A DNA stretch of 64,000 bases from Anaerostipes amylophilus (GCF_025567365.1 NZ_JAOQJG010000003.1:124001-188000); one strand, 5' to 3'. Positions 41,962 to 51,730 are shown, numbered from the stretch's first letter. Made by a program: numbers and translations. The notes: a model not told the origin generated them from the letters alone.

Positions 41962-44151
41962 ATGAAAAAAAGACCTATGGTTCTTATATTTACCGGAGTA
42001 TTATCCGGAATGGCCGTTGTATGGAATATTTTATCCATGGCAACGGCTTTTTATTTACTTGCAGGACTCTGCATTATGGTGTGTATGCTTTGCTTTGATA
42101 AGGGATATGGATGGATCATCGCAGGAATGATCTTAGGAATTATATTTGCTGCATCTGCTAAAATCTCGATGAATCTTGATTTTTCACAAGTCAGATATAA
42201 TGAAACACAGGATATCATAGGAAAGGTAGTTGAAGTATCGCAAACAAAAACCGGAAAGCAGGCATTGCTTCTTAAAAATGATATGCTGGAAGGAAAAATT
42301 TTATTATATACATCAAATGACGAAGAAATAAGTTCAGGCGATGTCGTATCTTTTAGGGGCAGCCTTAAAGTCTTTGATGGAGCAACCAATCCAGGACAGT
42401 TTTCCAACAGGCATTATTATTTTAGCAGAGGTATTTATTATCATGCATATTCAAAAGACATACTTATTAAAAAATCTACAGAGTTATGCTTAGATCAAAT
42501 GATCGCAAGATGCAGAAAATATTTAAAACAACAACTTAGTATGCAGTATGATGAAGGAATTTCAAATTTCCTGAATGCAATGATGCTTGGAGATAAAACA
42601 AAGCTTAATGATACTGTAAAAGATGATTTTAAAGAAAGCGGTCTGATTCATTTAATGGCAGTATCTGGACTTCATATTTCGCTGGCAGGAAGAAGCATTT
42701 ATCGGCTGTTTCGCAGACTTTGTGGCAGCTTTATGATCAGTTCAGTTATTGGAACGATGTCAGCGGTATTTTATTGTGCTTTAACGGGATTTTCAGTATC
42801 TTCTTTAAGAGCATTGATCATGCTTTTGATCTATTTTTTATCGCAGATTTTAGGAGAACATTACGATTTATTATCATCGGCTTCTTTTGCTGGTGTGATA
42901 TTGCTTCTTATACGTCCATACAGGATTTATGATACAGCGTTCCTTTACTCATTTACAGCGGTTTTTGTGATCGGATGTTATCAGAGGATCAAGCCAAGGC
43001 TTAAGGGCAAGTTTCAAAAAATAAGAGAATCTTTATTGTTTTGTACAGCGATTCAGATTGGAATGTTTCCAATAATAATTTATTTTCAATATGAAGCACC
43101 GCTTCTTTCGTTTTTGGCAAATGTGATAGCTGTACCATTGGCATCGACGGCATTTACGGTGGCGTTTGTTTTGATCTTTCTTCCACATACAATTTTTCAC
43201 GATATCATTTCGTGGATGATATATGTGATCTTATGGCTTTCCAAACGATCATATGGAATGCTTACAATCGGGCATGTACCATTTTTCTGGGTGATTTTGT
43301 TTTATAGTCTGCTTTTGTTGTGTACTTCTAAAAGAAATAAACTTCAATTTAAGATCAGGATTGGTCTTGTTTATACAGGAATTGTGCTTCTTATATTTAT
43401 ACCAAAGTTTCGAAAGAAGACGATCACTTTTCTTGATGTTGGACAGGGAGACTGTTTTATTGCTGATACCAATGCAGGACTGATAATATCAGATGGAGGA
43501 AGCAGTAGTGAAGATCAAGTTGGAAAATATAGGATTCTCCCATATATAAAATATCTTGGATATCAAAGGGTCAAAATTGCAGTTATCAGCCATATGGATG
43601 TGGATCATTATTCTGGAATTCTTGAACTTCTTAAGATGGGAAGGATTGAATATCTTGGACTTCCTGAAATACAAAAGGATGCAGCAATGGAAAAGATCAT
43701 AGAAGCGGCAAGACAAAATAATACTAAAGTTTTTTATTTATCGAGAGGAAGAACAATTAAGACGAAAGATGATTATCTTAAAGTTCTCCATCCGGTAAAG
43801 AACAGTAAGATGGAAAAGAATGCGGCTTCAATTGTCATGCAAGGGAATGTGCTTGGATACAAATTACTTCTTACAGGGGATGTAGAAAAAGAAGGAGAAG
43901 AACAGCTTCTGGGAGAAGGACTTAGCCACGCAGAAATATTAAAAGTAGCACATCATGGTTCTAAGAATTCTACGAGCAGCGAATTTTTGCAAAAGGTATT
44001 GCCGGAACAAACGATCATATCCTGTGGACAAAATAACAGATATGGACATCCGCATAAGGAAACAATTCACAGGTTAAAAAGCTGCCATACGAAGATCAAA
44101 AGAACAGACACAAATGGAGCTGTCATTTTTCGAGAGAAAAGAGATGGTTGA
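41962..44151 (+). CDS. comEC: ComEC/Rec2 DNA-uptake channel protein
   Basis: 729 residues. An N-terminal DUF4131-like region, the competence domain with many membrane helices (LIHLMAVSGLHISLAGR is the family hallmark), and a C-terminal metallo-beta-lactamase-like domain (FLDVGQGDCFIADT, ISHMDVDHYSGI, VAHHGSKNS). It forms the inner membrane channel for single-stranded DNA during transformation; the MBL domain may degrade the other strand. The gene starts 3 bp after the GerMN gene; comEA is upstream in the same direction. Confidence 0.94.
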   Translation: MKKRPMVLIFTGVLSGMAVVWNILSMATAFYLLAGLCIMVCMLCFDKGYGWIIAGMILGIIFAASAKISMNLDFSQVRYNETQDIIGKVVEVSQTKTGKQALLLKNDMLEGKILLYTSNDEEISSGDVVSFRGSLKVFDGATNPGQFSNRHYYFSRGIYYHAYSKDILIKKSTELCLDQMIARCRKYLKQQLSMQYDEGISNFLNAMMLGDKTKLNDTVKDDFKESGLIHLMAVSGLHISLAGRSIYRLFRRLCGSFMISSVIGTMSAVFYCALTGFSVSSLRALIMLLIYFLSQILGEHYDLLSSASFAGVILLLIRPYRIYDTAFLYSFTAVFVIGCYQRIKPRLKGKFQKIRESLLFCTAIQIGMFPIIIYFQYEAPLLSFLANVIAVPLASTAFTVAFVLIFLPHTIFHDIISWMIYVILWLSKRSYGMLTIGHVPFFWVILFYSLLLLCTSKRNKLQFKIRIGLVYTGIVLLIFIPKFRKKTITFLDVGQGDCFIADTNAGLIISDGGSSSEDQVGKYRILPYIKYLGYQRVKIAVISHMDVDHYSGILELLKMGRIEYLGLPEIQKDAAMEKIIEAARQNNTKVFYLSRGRTIKTKDDYLKVLHPVKNSKMEKNAASIVMQGNVLGYKLLLTGDVEKEGEEQLLGEGLSHAEILKVAHHGSKNSTSSEFLQKVLPEQTIISCGQNNRYGHPHKETIHRLKSCHTKIKRTDTNGAVIFREKRDG

Positions 44152-44206
44152 AAATCAGTTAAAAACAAGGTATACTATCAAAAGCCAGAGAAAGAGATGC
44201 AAAAAT

Positions 44207-45187
44207 ATGAAGAAAATATTAGAAGATATCAAGACAAATACATATGAACGATTTTATCTGTTTTACGGAGAAGAAAAATATATGATCTCCCAGATGAAGA
44301 ATCAGTTAAAGAAGGCTTTAGTTTCAGAAGATGATACGATGAATTATTCTTATTTTGAAGGGAAAAAGGCTGATTCAGTGGAGATTGCAGAGCTTGCAAA
44401 GACACTGCCATTTTTTAGTGATCATAGATTCATTATCTTGGACGAGACAGGCCTTGGAAAGAAGAGTGATGATTCTTTTATTGAGGCATTAAAAGAAGCT
44501 TCTGATACAAGTGTACTTCTTTTTATTGAAGACAGTGTTGATAAACGTTCAAAGATTTATAAGTTCCTTTCGAAGGAAGGACATGTAGTCTGTTTTGAAT
44601 CAGCAGGAGATAAAGAATTATCCAGATGGTTGATGTCATTACTTAAGAAAGAAGGAAAACAGATGTCATCTTCGACAATGCGAAGTTTCTTATACCGTTG
44701 TGGATCTGATATGTATACATTAAAAAATGAACTGGAAAAGCTGATTTCCTATGTTGGAGAAAGAAAAGAGATTACGATTCATGATTTAGAACAATTGACA
44801 TCGTCTCAGACGACAAATCAGATTTTTGTAATGCTTGAAGCAATTGCAAGAAAACAAAGAGAAAAAGTACTTACATTATATTACGATCTGATCGAATTGA
44901 GAGAGTCTCCATTTGGGATTCTTGCGTTGTTGGTAAGACAGTGTAATCAGCTGCTTCAAGTAAAGGATTTAGACAGATTAGGAAAGAATAATGGAATGAT
45001 CGCCAAGCAGATGAAAGTACCAGTGTTTGTGGCAGGAAAATTAAAAGATCAGGCTAAGCTGTTTTCGATGGAAACACTGTGTAATATGCTCGAGTTATGT
45101 GCGAAGACAGATGAGGCGATTAAAACAGGAAAGATCAGCGACAGGGTTGGAGTGGAACTGTTACTGATTGAGTTCAGCCAGAAATAA
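44207..45187 (+). CDS. holA: DNA polymerase III delta subunit
   Basis: 326 residues. Part of the clamp loader that opens the beta clamp. The start MKKILEDIKTNTYERFYLFY with LFYGEEKYMI is typical. TSSQTTNQIFVMLEAIAR marks the AAA lid/collar region. The ATG at 44207 is preferred to the frame from 44114, which overlaps comEC. holA directly after comEC is a conserved arrangement in Firmicutes. Confidence 0.92.
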   Translation: MKKILEDIKTNTYERFYLFYGEEKYMISQMKNQLKKALVSEDDTMNYSYFEGKKADSVEIAELAKTLPFFSDHRFIILDETGLGKKSDDSFIEALKEASDTSVLLFIEDSVDKRSKIYKFLSKEGHVVCFESAGDKELSRWLMSLLKKEGKQMSSSTMRSFLYRCGSDMYTLKNELEKLISYVGERKEITIHDLEQLTSSQTTNQIFVMLEAIARKQREKVLTLYYDLIELRESPFGILALLVRQCNQLLQVKDLDRLGKNNGMIAKQMKVPVFVAGKLKDQAKLFSMETLCNMLELCAKTDEAIKTGKISDRVGVELLLIEFSQK

Positions 45188-45206
45188 AATAAAGGAATTA
45201 AAAATG

Positions 45207-45245
45207 GGATAGCCAGATAATAAGAGTGGCTATCCTGTTTATTTT
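45207..45245 (+). terminator. holA terminator
   Basis: GGATAGCCA (45207-45215) pairs with TGGCTATCC (45227-45235), then TGTTTATTTT. Confidence 0.75.
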
Positions 45246-45260
45246 CTAAAAATGTAAACG

Positions 45261-45290
45261 AAAAAGAAGCCTGACGGTGGCTTCTTTTTT
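45261..45290. terminator. Terminator, mainly for rpsT
   Basis: AAAAAGAAGCC pairs with GGCTTCTTTTT over a 7 nt loop; the arms end in A and T runs so it can act on both strands. It lies just downstream of rpsT on the minus strand. Confidence 0.8.
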
Positions 45291-45331
45291 GCGGGTTAAT
45301 TATATTTATATTCGATTCTTAATATTTAAAA

Positions 45332-45595
45332 TTAAGCGATAGCGTTAACAGCTTTAGATAAACGAGAGATCTTTCTTGAAGCTGTATTCTTGTGGAAGAT
45401 TCCTTTAGAAGTAGCTTTGTTGATCTCAGAAATGCAAGCTGTTAAAGCTTCAGAAGCTGCTGCTTTATCGTTAGCTGCGATAGCTGCCTCTACTTTTTTG
45501 ATATATGTTTTAACTTTAGTTTTGATTGCTTTATTTCTTTCTGTTTTTGTGTTGATAACTTTGATTCTTTTTTTTGCTGATTTAATATTTGCCAA
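45332..45595 (-). CDS. rpsT: Ribosomal protein S20
   Basis: 87 residues, Lys- and Ala-rich, starting ANIKSAKKRI as S20 always does. The start codon is TTG at 45595-45593, with GGAGG 8 bp upstream. An alternative TTG at 45610 falls inside that ribosome binding site and would add five atypical residues. S20 binds 16S rRNA early in 30S assembly. Divergent from gpr, the usual order in Clostridia. Confidence 0.95.
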   Translation of the reverse strand: MANIKSAKKRIKVINTKTERNKAIKTKVKTYIKKVEAAIAANDKAAASEALTACISEINKATSKGIFHKNTASRKISRLSKAVNAIA

Positions 45596-45691
45596 AGTGG
45601 GCACCTCCAATATAATAACTTAAATTTCTTACTTTTCTTGAATCTTGTCTATAGCGAGACACGGTTAGCTATACACAAAACATACTGTTAT

Positions 45692-45720
45692 ATCTTATAG
45701 AAAATGTCCTCATTTGTCAA
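45692..45720 (-). promoter_or_regulatory. rpsT promoter
   Basis: On the minus strand TTGACA (45720-45715), 17 bp, TAAGAT (45697-45692). Leaves a leader of roughly 90 nt before rpsT. Confidence 0.65.
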
Positions 45721-45737
45721 TAACTTTGGCAAAAAAA

Positions 45738-45769
45738 TGTAATATTTTTTTAAAAATAATCACATACTA
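45738..45769 (+). promoter_or_regulatory. Sigma-G-like promoter of gpr
   Basis: CATACTA at 45763-45769 fits the sigma-G -10 (CATWMTA). TGTAATA at 45738-45744, 18 bp upstream, is an imperfect -35. It ends 22 bp before the gpr ATG; no vegetative promoter is seen there. Confidence 0.45.
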
Positions 45770-45791
45770 CACAAAAAAGGAGGAAACATTG

Positions 45792-46637
45792 ATGCAAAAT
45801 CGTACAGATCTGGCGTTAGAATTGAAGGAAGAAAAAAATATTGGATCTGCGGAGTCTGGAATTATTGTAAAAACAAGGATAGATACAGCAAATCATATCA
45901 AAGAAACAAAGATCATAATCAAAAATAAAAAAGGAGAAATTTCTCTTGGAAAACCAAAAGGGAGTTATATTACGATCGAAGCAAAAAATCTGTCTTCAAA
46001 TGATGGGAGTTTTCATAAAGAAATGAGTGAAGCATTATTTTTAAATCTAAAGGAGATGCTTGGAAAGAGAAAAAAGATACTGATCGCAGGCCTTGGAAAT
46101 GCTAATGTAACAGCAGATTCATTAGGACCTAAAGTTGTAAATAATCTTTGCATTACAAGGCATTTAGAAAGAGAAGGAATTGGAGAATATCAGTATGAGT
46201 TAAGTGCGATCGCGCCGGGAGTTATGGCACAGACAGGAATTGAGACAAGTGAGATTTTGGAATCGCTGGCAGCAAAGATCAGACCAGATGTTTTGATCGC
46301 AATTGATGCACTGGCGGCAAGAAGTTCCAGTAGATTAAATAAAACGATTCAGATCAGTGATACTGGGATTTCACCTGGTTCAGGGGTTGGGAACCATAGA
46401 AGTGAGATTACGGAACATACGATCGGTGTTCCGGTATTTGCCATTGGAGTGCCAACGGTAATTTCTGTACCAGCGATCATTCATGATCTTTTTGGTAGGA
46501 GATCATTGGAAAAAGAATATGAAAATATGGATGAAGAATTTATTTCCATGCATGTAACACCAAAGAATATTGATGAATCAATGAAAAGGATCAGCTATAC
46601 CATATCAGAAGGCATTAATCATTTATTGCATAATTAA
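45792..46637 (+). CDS. gpr: GPR endopeptidase (spore protease)
   Basis: 281 residues. Degrades small acid-soluble spore proteins during germination; made as a zymogen in the forespore. The start RTDLALELKEE, AGLGNANVTADSLGP, AIDALAARSSSRLNKTIQ and GSGVGNHR are family signatures. The ATG at 45792 follows AAAGGAGGAAACATTG; an upstream in-frame start at 45714 lies in the promoter region and is rejected. Next to spoIIP, as in other spore formers. Confidence 0.95.
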   Translation: MQNRTDLALELKEEKNIGSAESGIIVKTRIDTANHIKETKIIIKNKKGEISLGKPKGSYITIEAKNLSSNDGSFHKEMSEALFLNLKEMLGKRKKILIAGLGNANVTADSLGPKVVNNLCITRHLEREGIGEYQYELSAIAPGVMAQTGIETSEILESLAAKIRPDVLIAIDALAARSSSRLNKTIQISDTGISPGSGVGNHRSEITEHTIGVPVFAIGVPTVISVPAIIHDLFGRRSLEKEYENMDEEFISMHVTPKNIDESMKRISYTISEGINHLLHN

Positions 46638-46661
46638 AGAACCCATGAATACAATGAAAGT

Positions 46662-47765
46662 ATGGAGAAAAGAAAGAGATGGATCATACAGACAGGGATT
46701 TTTATATTTTTTATAATTTTTAGTAAACAGGTGTCAGGCACAATGATAGCAGAGATGATCGATGGGTATTATCGGAAAGTGATTACTGAATTTTGTCCAG
46801 CATTGTCAAAGAAAGAAGAAACATTTTCAGGGATGATCTTGTCTGATATGATCCGTATATATTATCGTGATACTGTACCATTTTTACAATATCGGACAGA
46901 CTATAAAGATAAAGATGAGCAAGATCTTGTACAGGAGGATTATTACCATTTTCAGGATGATGAGACAACAGATGAAGCTGCTCAGGAGGTAAAAAAGGAA
47001 GCAAAAAGATTTCATGCAAAAAAATGGGAAAATCCCAAATATTTAAGAAAATATATTTATCAGATCGACAGTACAACAATGGCATTGAATAGTGAACTGA
47101 ATGGAAAAGTTTTACTCAACATGGATCTTAAATTAAAAAAGACAAAAAAACCGCAGATCTTGCTCTATCATACGCATGGGAGTGAGACATACAGAGGAAG
47201 TAAAAGAGGAAAAAAATCAGATACAGTGATCGGTGTAGGGGATATGCTGGTTAAGAAATTAAGAGAGAAAAATATTTCTGTTATACATGACCGTAATATT
47301 TATGATAAAAAAAACGGGAAAGAAGAACGATCAAAAGCCTATAATTATGCAGCAAATGCAATAGAGAATCATTTAAAGAAATATCCATCTATAAAAGTGG
47401 TGATCGATTTGCACCGTGATGGTATCAGTGAAAAAACAAAACTTGTTACAATGCAAAAGGGCAGACGGATGGCACAGATCATGTTTTTTAATGGTATGAG
47501 CCGTACCATATCCAATGGAAATATTAGATATCTGAAAAATCCTAATAAACAGATGAATTTAGCGTTCAGTCTGCAGCTTCAGGCACAGGCAGCAAAAAAA
47601 TATCCTGGTTTTACAAGAAAAATTTATATGAAAGGATATCGTTATAATCTGCATTACAGAGGAAGAAGCCTTTTGGTTGAAGTTGGAGCTCAGAACAATA
47701 CATTGTCAGAAGCGAAAGCATCCATGAGTTTACTTGCTGAATTATTAAGTGATGTGTTATACTAA
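46662..47765 (+). CDS. spoIIP: Stage II sporulation protein P
   Basis: 367 residues. One N-terminal membrane segment (IIQTGIFIFFIIFS), a variable acidic linker, and the amidase/endopeptidase domain with LLYHTHGSETY, VVIDLHRDG and LLVEVGAQNNT supplying the zinc ligands and catalytic Glu. SpoIIP cuts septal peptidoglycan with SpoIID and SpoIIM during engulfment. It follows gpr by 24 bp. Confidence 0.94.
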   Translation: MEKRKRWIIQTGIFIFFIIFSKQVSGTMIAEMIDGYYRKVITEFCPALSKKEETFSGMILSDMIRIYYRDTVPFLQYRTDYKDKDEQDLVQEDYYHFQDDETTDEAAQEVKKEAKRFHAKKWENPKYLRKYIYQIDSTTMALNSELNGKVLLNMDLKLKKTKKPQILLYHTHGSETYRGSKRGKKSDTVIGVGDMLVKKLREKNISVIHDRNIYDKKNGKEERSKAYNYAANAIENHLKKYPSIKVVIDLHRDGISEKTKLVTMQKGRRMAQIMFFNGMSRTISNGNIRYLKNPNKQMNLAFSLQLQAQAAKKYPGFTRKIYMKGYRYNLHYRGRSLLVEVGAQNNTLSEAKASMSLLAELLSDVLY

Positions 47766-47817
47766 AATGGAGTATGTAAAAAGTTATATGTACTTGAAAT
47801 ATAATTAGGAGGAACTT

Positions 47818-49629
47818 ATGGCAATAGATCAGAGTAAAATACGAAATTTTTGCATTATCGCACATATAGATCATGGAAAATCAACATTAGCAGACAGAAT
47901 CATCCAGATGACAGGGACATTAACTGACAGGGAGATGCAGGAACAGGTTCTTGACAATATGGATCTTGAGAGAGAACGTGGAATTACGATCAAATCTCAG
48001 GCAGTGCGAATTGTATATAAAGCAGATGATGGAGAAGAATATATCTTTAATCTTATCGACACTCCAGGACATGTCGATTTTAATTACGAAGTTTCAAGAA
48101 GTCTTGCAGCCTGTGAAGGAGCAATCCTTGTTGTCGATGCGGCACAGGGAATCGAAGCTCAGACATTAGCAAACGTATATCTTGCGATCGACCATGATCT
48201 GGAAGTTATGCCGGTGATCAATAAGATCGACCTTCCAAGTGCAGATCCGGAACGTGTGAAAGCAGAGATTGAAGATGTGATCGGGATTGATGCAGAAGAT
48301 GCACCACAGATTTCAGCAAAGAGCGGATTAAATGTAGAGCAGGTATTGAAACAGATCGTAGAGAAGATTCCAGCACCACAGGGAGATAAGAATGCACCTC
48401 TTCAGGGTCTGATCTTCGATAGTATGTATGATGCATACAAAGGAGTTATTATCTTTACAAGAATTAAAGAAGGTACGATCAAAGTTGGAACAAAGATGAA
48501 GATGATGGCAACCGGAGAAAGTGCAGAAGTTGTGGAAGTTGGAACATTTGGGGCTGGAAGATTTAATCCATGTGATGAATTAACTGCTGGAATGGTTGGA
48601 TATGTCACAGCCAGTCTTAAGAATGTGCAGGGAACAAGAGTCGGTGATACGATCACAGATGCGGATAATCCATGTGCAGAGCCACTTCCTGGATATAAAA
48701 AGGTTAATCCGATGGTATATTGTGGATTATATCCAACAGATGGGGCAAAATATCCAGATTTAAGGGATGCATTAGAAAAACTTCAGTTAAATGATGCAGC
48801 ACTTCAGTTTGAAGCAGAGACATCGGTTGCGTTAGGATTTGGATTCCGTTGTGGATTCCTTGGATTATTACATTTAGAGATCATTCAGGAACGTTTAGAG
48901 AGAGAATATAATCTGGATCTTGTAACAACAGCACCAGGGGTTATTTATCGTGTATATAAGACAGATGGAACAATGATCGAATTGACAAATCCATCAAATC
49001 TTCCTGATCCATCAGAGATCGATCATATGGAAGAACCAATCGTTACAGCAGAGATCATGGTAACATCAGAATTTGTCGGAGCGATCATGGGCTTATGTCA
49101 GGAAAGGCGTGGAGTTTATCTTGGAATGGAATATATGGAAGAGACAAGAGCATTGCTTCGTTATGAACTTCCACTAAATGAGATCATTTACGATTTCTTT
49201 GATGCATTAAAATCACGTTCCAGAGGATATGCATCCTTAGATTACGAGATGAAAGGATATCAGACATCAAAACTTGTGAAATTAGATATCCTGATCAATA
49301 AAGAAGAAGTTGATGCACTTTCATTTATTGTACATGAAGATACAGCATATGAACGTGGACGCAAGATGTGTTCTAAATTAAAAGAAGAGATTCCAAGACA
49401 TATGTTTGAAATTCCAATTCAGGCAGCAATCGGAAGTAAAGTCATTGCAAGAGAGACTGTCAAAGCGATGAGAAAAGACGTTCTGGCAAAATGTTATGGT
49501 GGAGATATCTCTCGTAAGAGAAAACTGTTAGAGAAACAGAAGAAAGGAAAGAAACGAATGCGTCAGGTAGGAAATGTTGAAATTCCACAGGAAGCATTCA
49601 TGAGTGTTCTGAAATTAGATGAAGACTAA
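47818..49629 (+). CDS. lepA: Elongation factor 4 (LepA)
   Basis: 603 residues. A translation GTPase linked to ribosome back-translocation and assembly. G1 AHIDHGKSTLAD, G3 DTPGHVDF, G4 NKIDLP. The C-terminal LepA domain ends RMRQVGNVEIPQEAFMSVLK. AGGAGGAACTT precedes the ATG. It overlaps hemW by 11 bp. Confidence 0.97.
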   Translation: MAIDQSKIRNFCIIAHIDHGKSTLADRIIQMTGTLTDREMQEQVLDNMDLERERGITIKSQAVRIVYKADDGEEYIFNLIDTPGHVDFNYEVSRSLAACEGAILVVDAAQGIEAQTLANVYLAIDHDLEVMPVINKIDLPSADPERVKAEIEDVIGIDAEDAPQISAKSGLNVEQVLKQIVEKIPAPQGDKNAPLQGLIFDSMYDAYKGVIIFTRIKEGTIKVGTKMKMMATGESAEVVEVGTFGAGRFNPCDELTAGMVGYVTASLKNVQGTRVGDTITDADNPCAEPLPGYKKVNPMVYCGLYPTDGAKYPDLRDALEKLQLNDAALQFEAETSVALGFGFRCGFLGLLHLEIIQERLEREYNLDLVTTAPGVIYRVYKTDGTMIELTNPSNLPDPSEIDHMEEPIVTAEIMVTSEFVGAIMGLCQERRGVYLGMEYMEETRALLRYELPLNEIIYDFFDALKSRSRGYASLDYEMKGYQTSKLVKLDILINKEEVDALSFIVHEDTAYERGRKMCSKLKEEIPRHMFEIPIQAAIGSKVIARETVKAMRKDVLAKCYGGDISRKRKLLEKQKKGKKRMRQVGNVEIPQEAFMSVLKLDED

Positions 49630-50770
49630 AAAGATCGAACTTTACATTCATATACCATTTTGCAAAAGCAAATGTCGATACTGTGACTTTTGTTCGTTTC
49701 AGGCAGAGAATGCAGTGATCGATGATTATATAACAAAATTAAAAGAAGAATTGATTTTCTGGGGAAAGAAACTTACAAAAGAGGAAGTAGTGACTGTTTT
49801 TATCGGAGGTGGTACGCCATCTTATCTGAAAGAACAGTATATCAAAGAAATTTGTAATGTTATCTTTCAGTATTTTAAGGTCAGTGAGAATGCAGAGATC
49901 ACGATTGAGGCGAATCCCGGAACGGTAGATTTAAAGAAACTTTGTACATACAGAGAAAGCGGGATCAACAGGATCAGTTTTGGATTACAGTCAACGATTC
50001 AGGAAGAACTTCAATATCTTGGAAGAATTCATACCTATGAACAGTTTTTACAATGTTACAATTGGGCGAGAGAAGCTGGATTTTGTAATATCAGTGTCGA
50101 TCTTATGAGTGCAATTCCAAAGCAAACAATTCATTCCTATGAGAAAAACTTAAGAACGATCGCAGAACTTTCACCGGAACATATCTCAGCTTACAGTTTG
50201 ATCATAGAAGAGGGAACCCCTTTTTATGAAGATGAGAATTTAGAAGATCTTCTGCCGTCGGAAGAAGATGAGGTGCGGATGTATCAGATGACAGCACAGA
50301 TTCTCAAGGAATATGGATATGAACAGTATGAGATTTCAAATTATGCAAAAAAAGATTTTGAAAGTCGACATAATTTAGGTTACTGGTCACATATTCCATA
50401 TCTTGGTGTTGGATTGAATGCATCGTCTTATATGGATGAGAGACGCTTTGAGAATCCATCGGATATGAAACAGTATCTAAAGATAACATCATTTGATGAG
50501 CTATACAGCCAGACTCGTCCGTTATCCGTTCATGAGCAGATGGAAGAGTTTATGTTTCTTGGGTTAAGGAAGACGAAAGGAATTTCAAAAAATAAATTCG
50601 AAGAGCGTTTCGGCTGTTCTGTGGATTCTGTTTATGAGAAACCTCTAAAAGAATCCATAGAACAAGGCTTTATCAAAGAACAAGGAGATCGAATCTTGCT
50701 GACACAAGAAGGGATTCTTGTCAGTAATCAAGTTTTATGTGAATTTTTGTTTGATGAAGAATCAAGTTAA
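49619..50770 (+). CDS. hemW: HemW-like radical SAM protein (heme chaperone family)
   Basis: 383 residues. Radical SAM cluster Cys15, Cys19 and Cys22 in CKSKCRYCDF; FIGGGTPSYL and ISVDLMSAIPKQT follow; a C-terminal HemN-type helical domain. It is often misnamed oxygen-independent coproporphyrinogen oxidase; HemW proteins lack that activity and bind heme. It starts inside lepA. hrcA, grpE and dnaK often follow in Clostridia; here the next gene is convergent. Confidence 0.92.
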   Translation: MKTKKIELYIHIPFCKSKCRYCDFCSFQAENAVIDDYITKLKEELIFWGKKLTKEEVVTVFIGGGTPSYLKEQYIKEICNVIFQYFKVSENAEITIEANPGTVDLKKLCTYRESGINRISFGLQSTIQEELQYLGRIHTYEQFLQCYNWAREAGFCNISVDLMSAIPKQTIHSYEKNLRTIAELSPEHISAYSLIIEEGTPFYEDENLEDLLPSEEDEVRMYQMTAQILKEYGYEQYEISNYAKKDFESRHNLGYWSHIPYLGVGLNASSYMDERRFENPSDMKQYLKITSFDELYSQTRPLSVHEQMEEFMFLGLRKTKGISKNKFEERFGCSVDSVYEKPLKESIEQGFIKEQGDRILLTQEGILVSNQVLCEFLFDEESS

Positions 50771-50774
50771 AATT

Positions 50775-51677
50775 TTATAAATCCATTAATTTTTTTAAAT
50801 TAATCCTCCCCCAGCCCTGATGGTGCCTGGGGGTTTTTAATTTGTCACAGTTTTTACGAAGCTTCATTTTTACATCTTTATTTGTATAAAAAGGATACTT
50901 TTCGAGTAATAGAGCAAGTGAACCAGAAACAACCGGGGTTGCCATGGAAGTACCACTTTTTAAAGTATAACGGTGATTTGGAGCACAGGAAAAAATATTA
51001 GTTCCAGGAGCAACAACGTCTGGTTTCATAACACATGAGGAGGTTGGACCACGACCAGAATATTGAACTTTAAATCCGCGTCTGCCGATCATTGGGGAGG
51101 TATCATCACTTGATCCAATGGTAATGATCTTTGGACTGTTTCCAGGAATGGAGATACTGTGAGATTTTGGTCCGTGATTTCCACCAGCAATACATACGAT
51201 CAGGCCGTCATCCCATAATGTGTTAACATGTGTTAATAATTCTATGGAAGCAGGGCTTTCTTCTGAAGCAGAACTTCCAATTGAAATATTGACAATGCGG
51301 ATGTTATAAGAGTTGTGATGTTTATGAATCCAGTCCAGTCCTTTTAAAAATGCACTTTGAACCCCATTTCCTGATGCATCTAATACTTTTAATGCTATAA
51401 TATGAGATTTTGGAGCGATGCCAAGATAGTCAGAATCAAAGACCGCAGAAGAAGCAGCAATTCCTGTAATATGAGTTCCGTGTCCGTTATCATCATAACT
51501 AAAAGATCGATATTGTACGAAATCTATGAATTCAGCGATACGGCTGGAATATGGAGCAAAATCTTTATGAGGGAAAAGTCCGGTATCAAGATAAGCAATG
51601 CCAATGCCTTCTCCTAAAAAACCATGCTGGTGTGCAAGATCAGCATGAATCTGTTTTGAAACAGAAGCTATCATCAT
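50775..51677 (-). CDS. Intracellular subtilisin-like serine protease (S8)
   Basis: 300 residues. Catalytic triad Asp31 (YLDTG), His66 (GHGTH) and Ser244 (GTSMATP). No signal peptide or long propeptide, so probably cytoplasmic like IspA-type proteases. The ATG at 51677 follows GAAAGGATTTTA; a frame extending to 51872 crosses the upstream terminator and is rejected. The C-terminal GWGRINLKKLMDL is the typical end of the S8 fold. Physiological substrates unknown. Confidence 0.93.
   Translation of the reverse strand: MMIASVSKQIHADLAHQHGFLGEGIGIAYLDTGLFPHKDFAPYSSRIAEFIDFVQYRSFSYDDNGHGTHITGIAASSAVFDSDYLGIAPKSHIIALKVLDASGNGVQSAFLKGLDWIHKHHNSYNIRIVNISIGSSASEESPASIELLTHVNTLWDDGLIVCIAGGNHGPKSHSISIPGNSPKIITIGSSDDTSPMIGRRGFKVQYSGRGPTSSCVMKPDVVAPGTNIFSCAPNHRYTLKSGTSMATPVVSGSLALLLEKYPFYTNKDVKMKLRKNCDKLKTPRHHQGWGRINLKKLMDL
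50807..50840 (+). terminator. hemW terminator inside the convergent subtilase gene
   Basis: CCCCCAG (50808-50814) pairs with CTGGGGG, followed by TTTTTAA. The whole hairpin lies in the last codons of the minus-strand subtilase (PRHHQGWGR). Confidence 0.75.
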
Positions 51678-51730
51678 TAAAATCCTTTCTGTCTTTATTG
51701 TTAGAATACGCAGAACACGTACATATGGAA

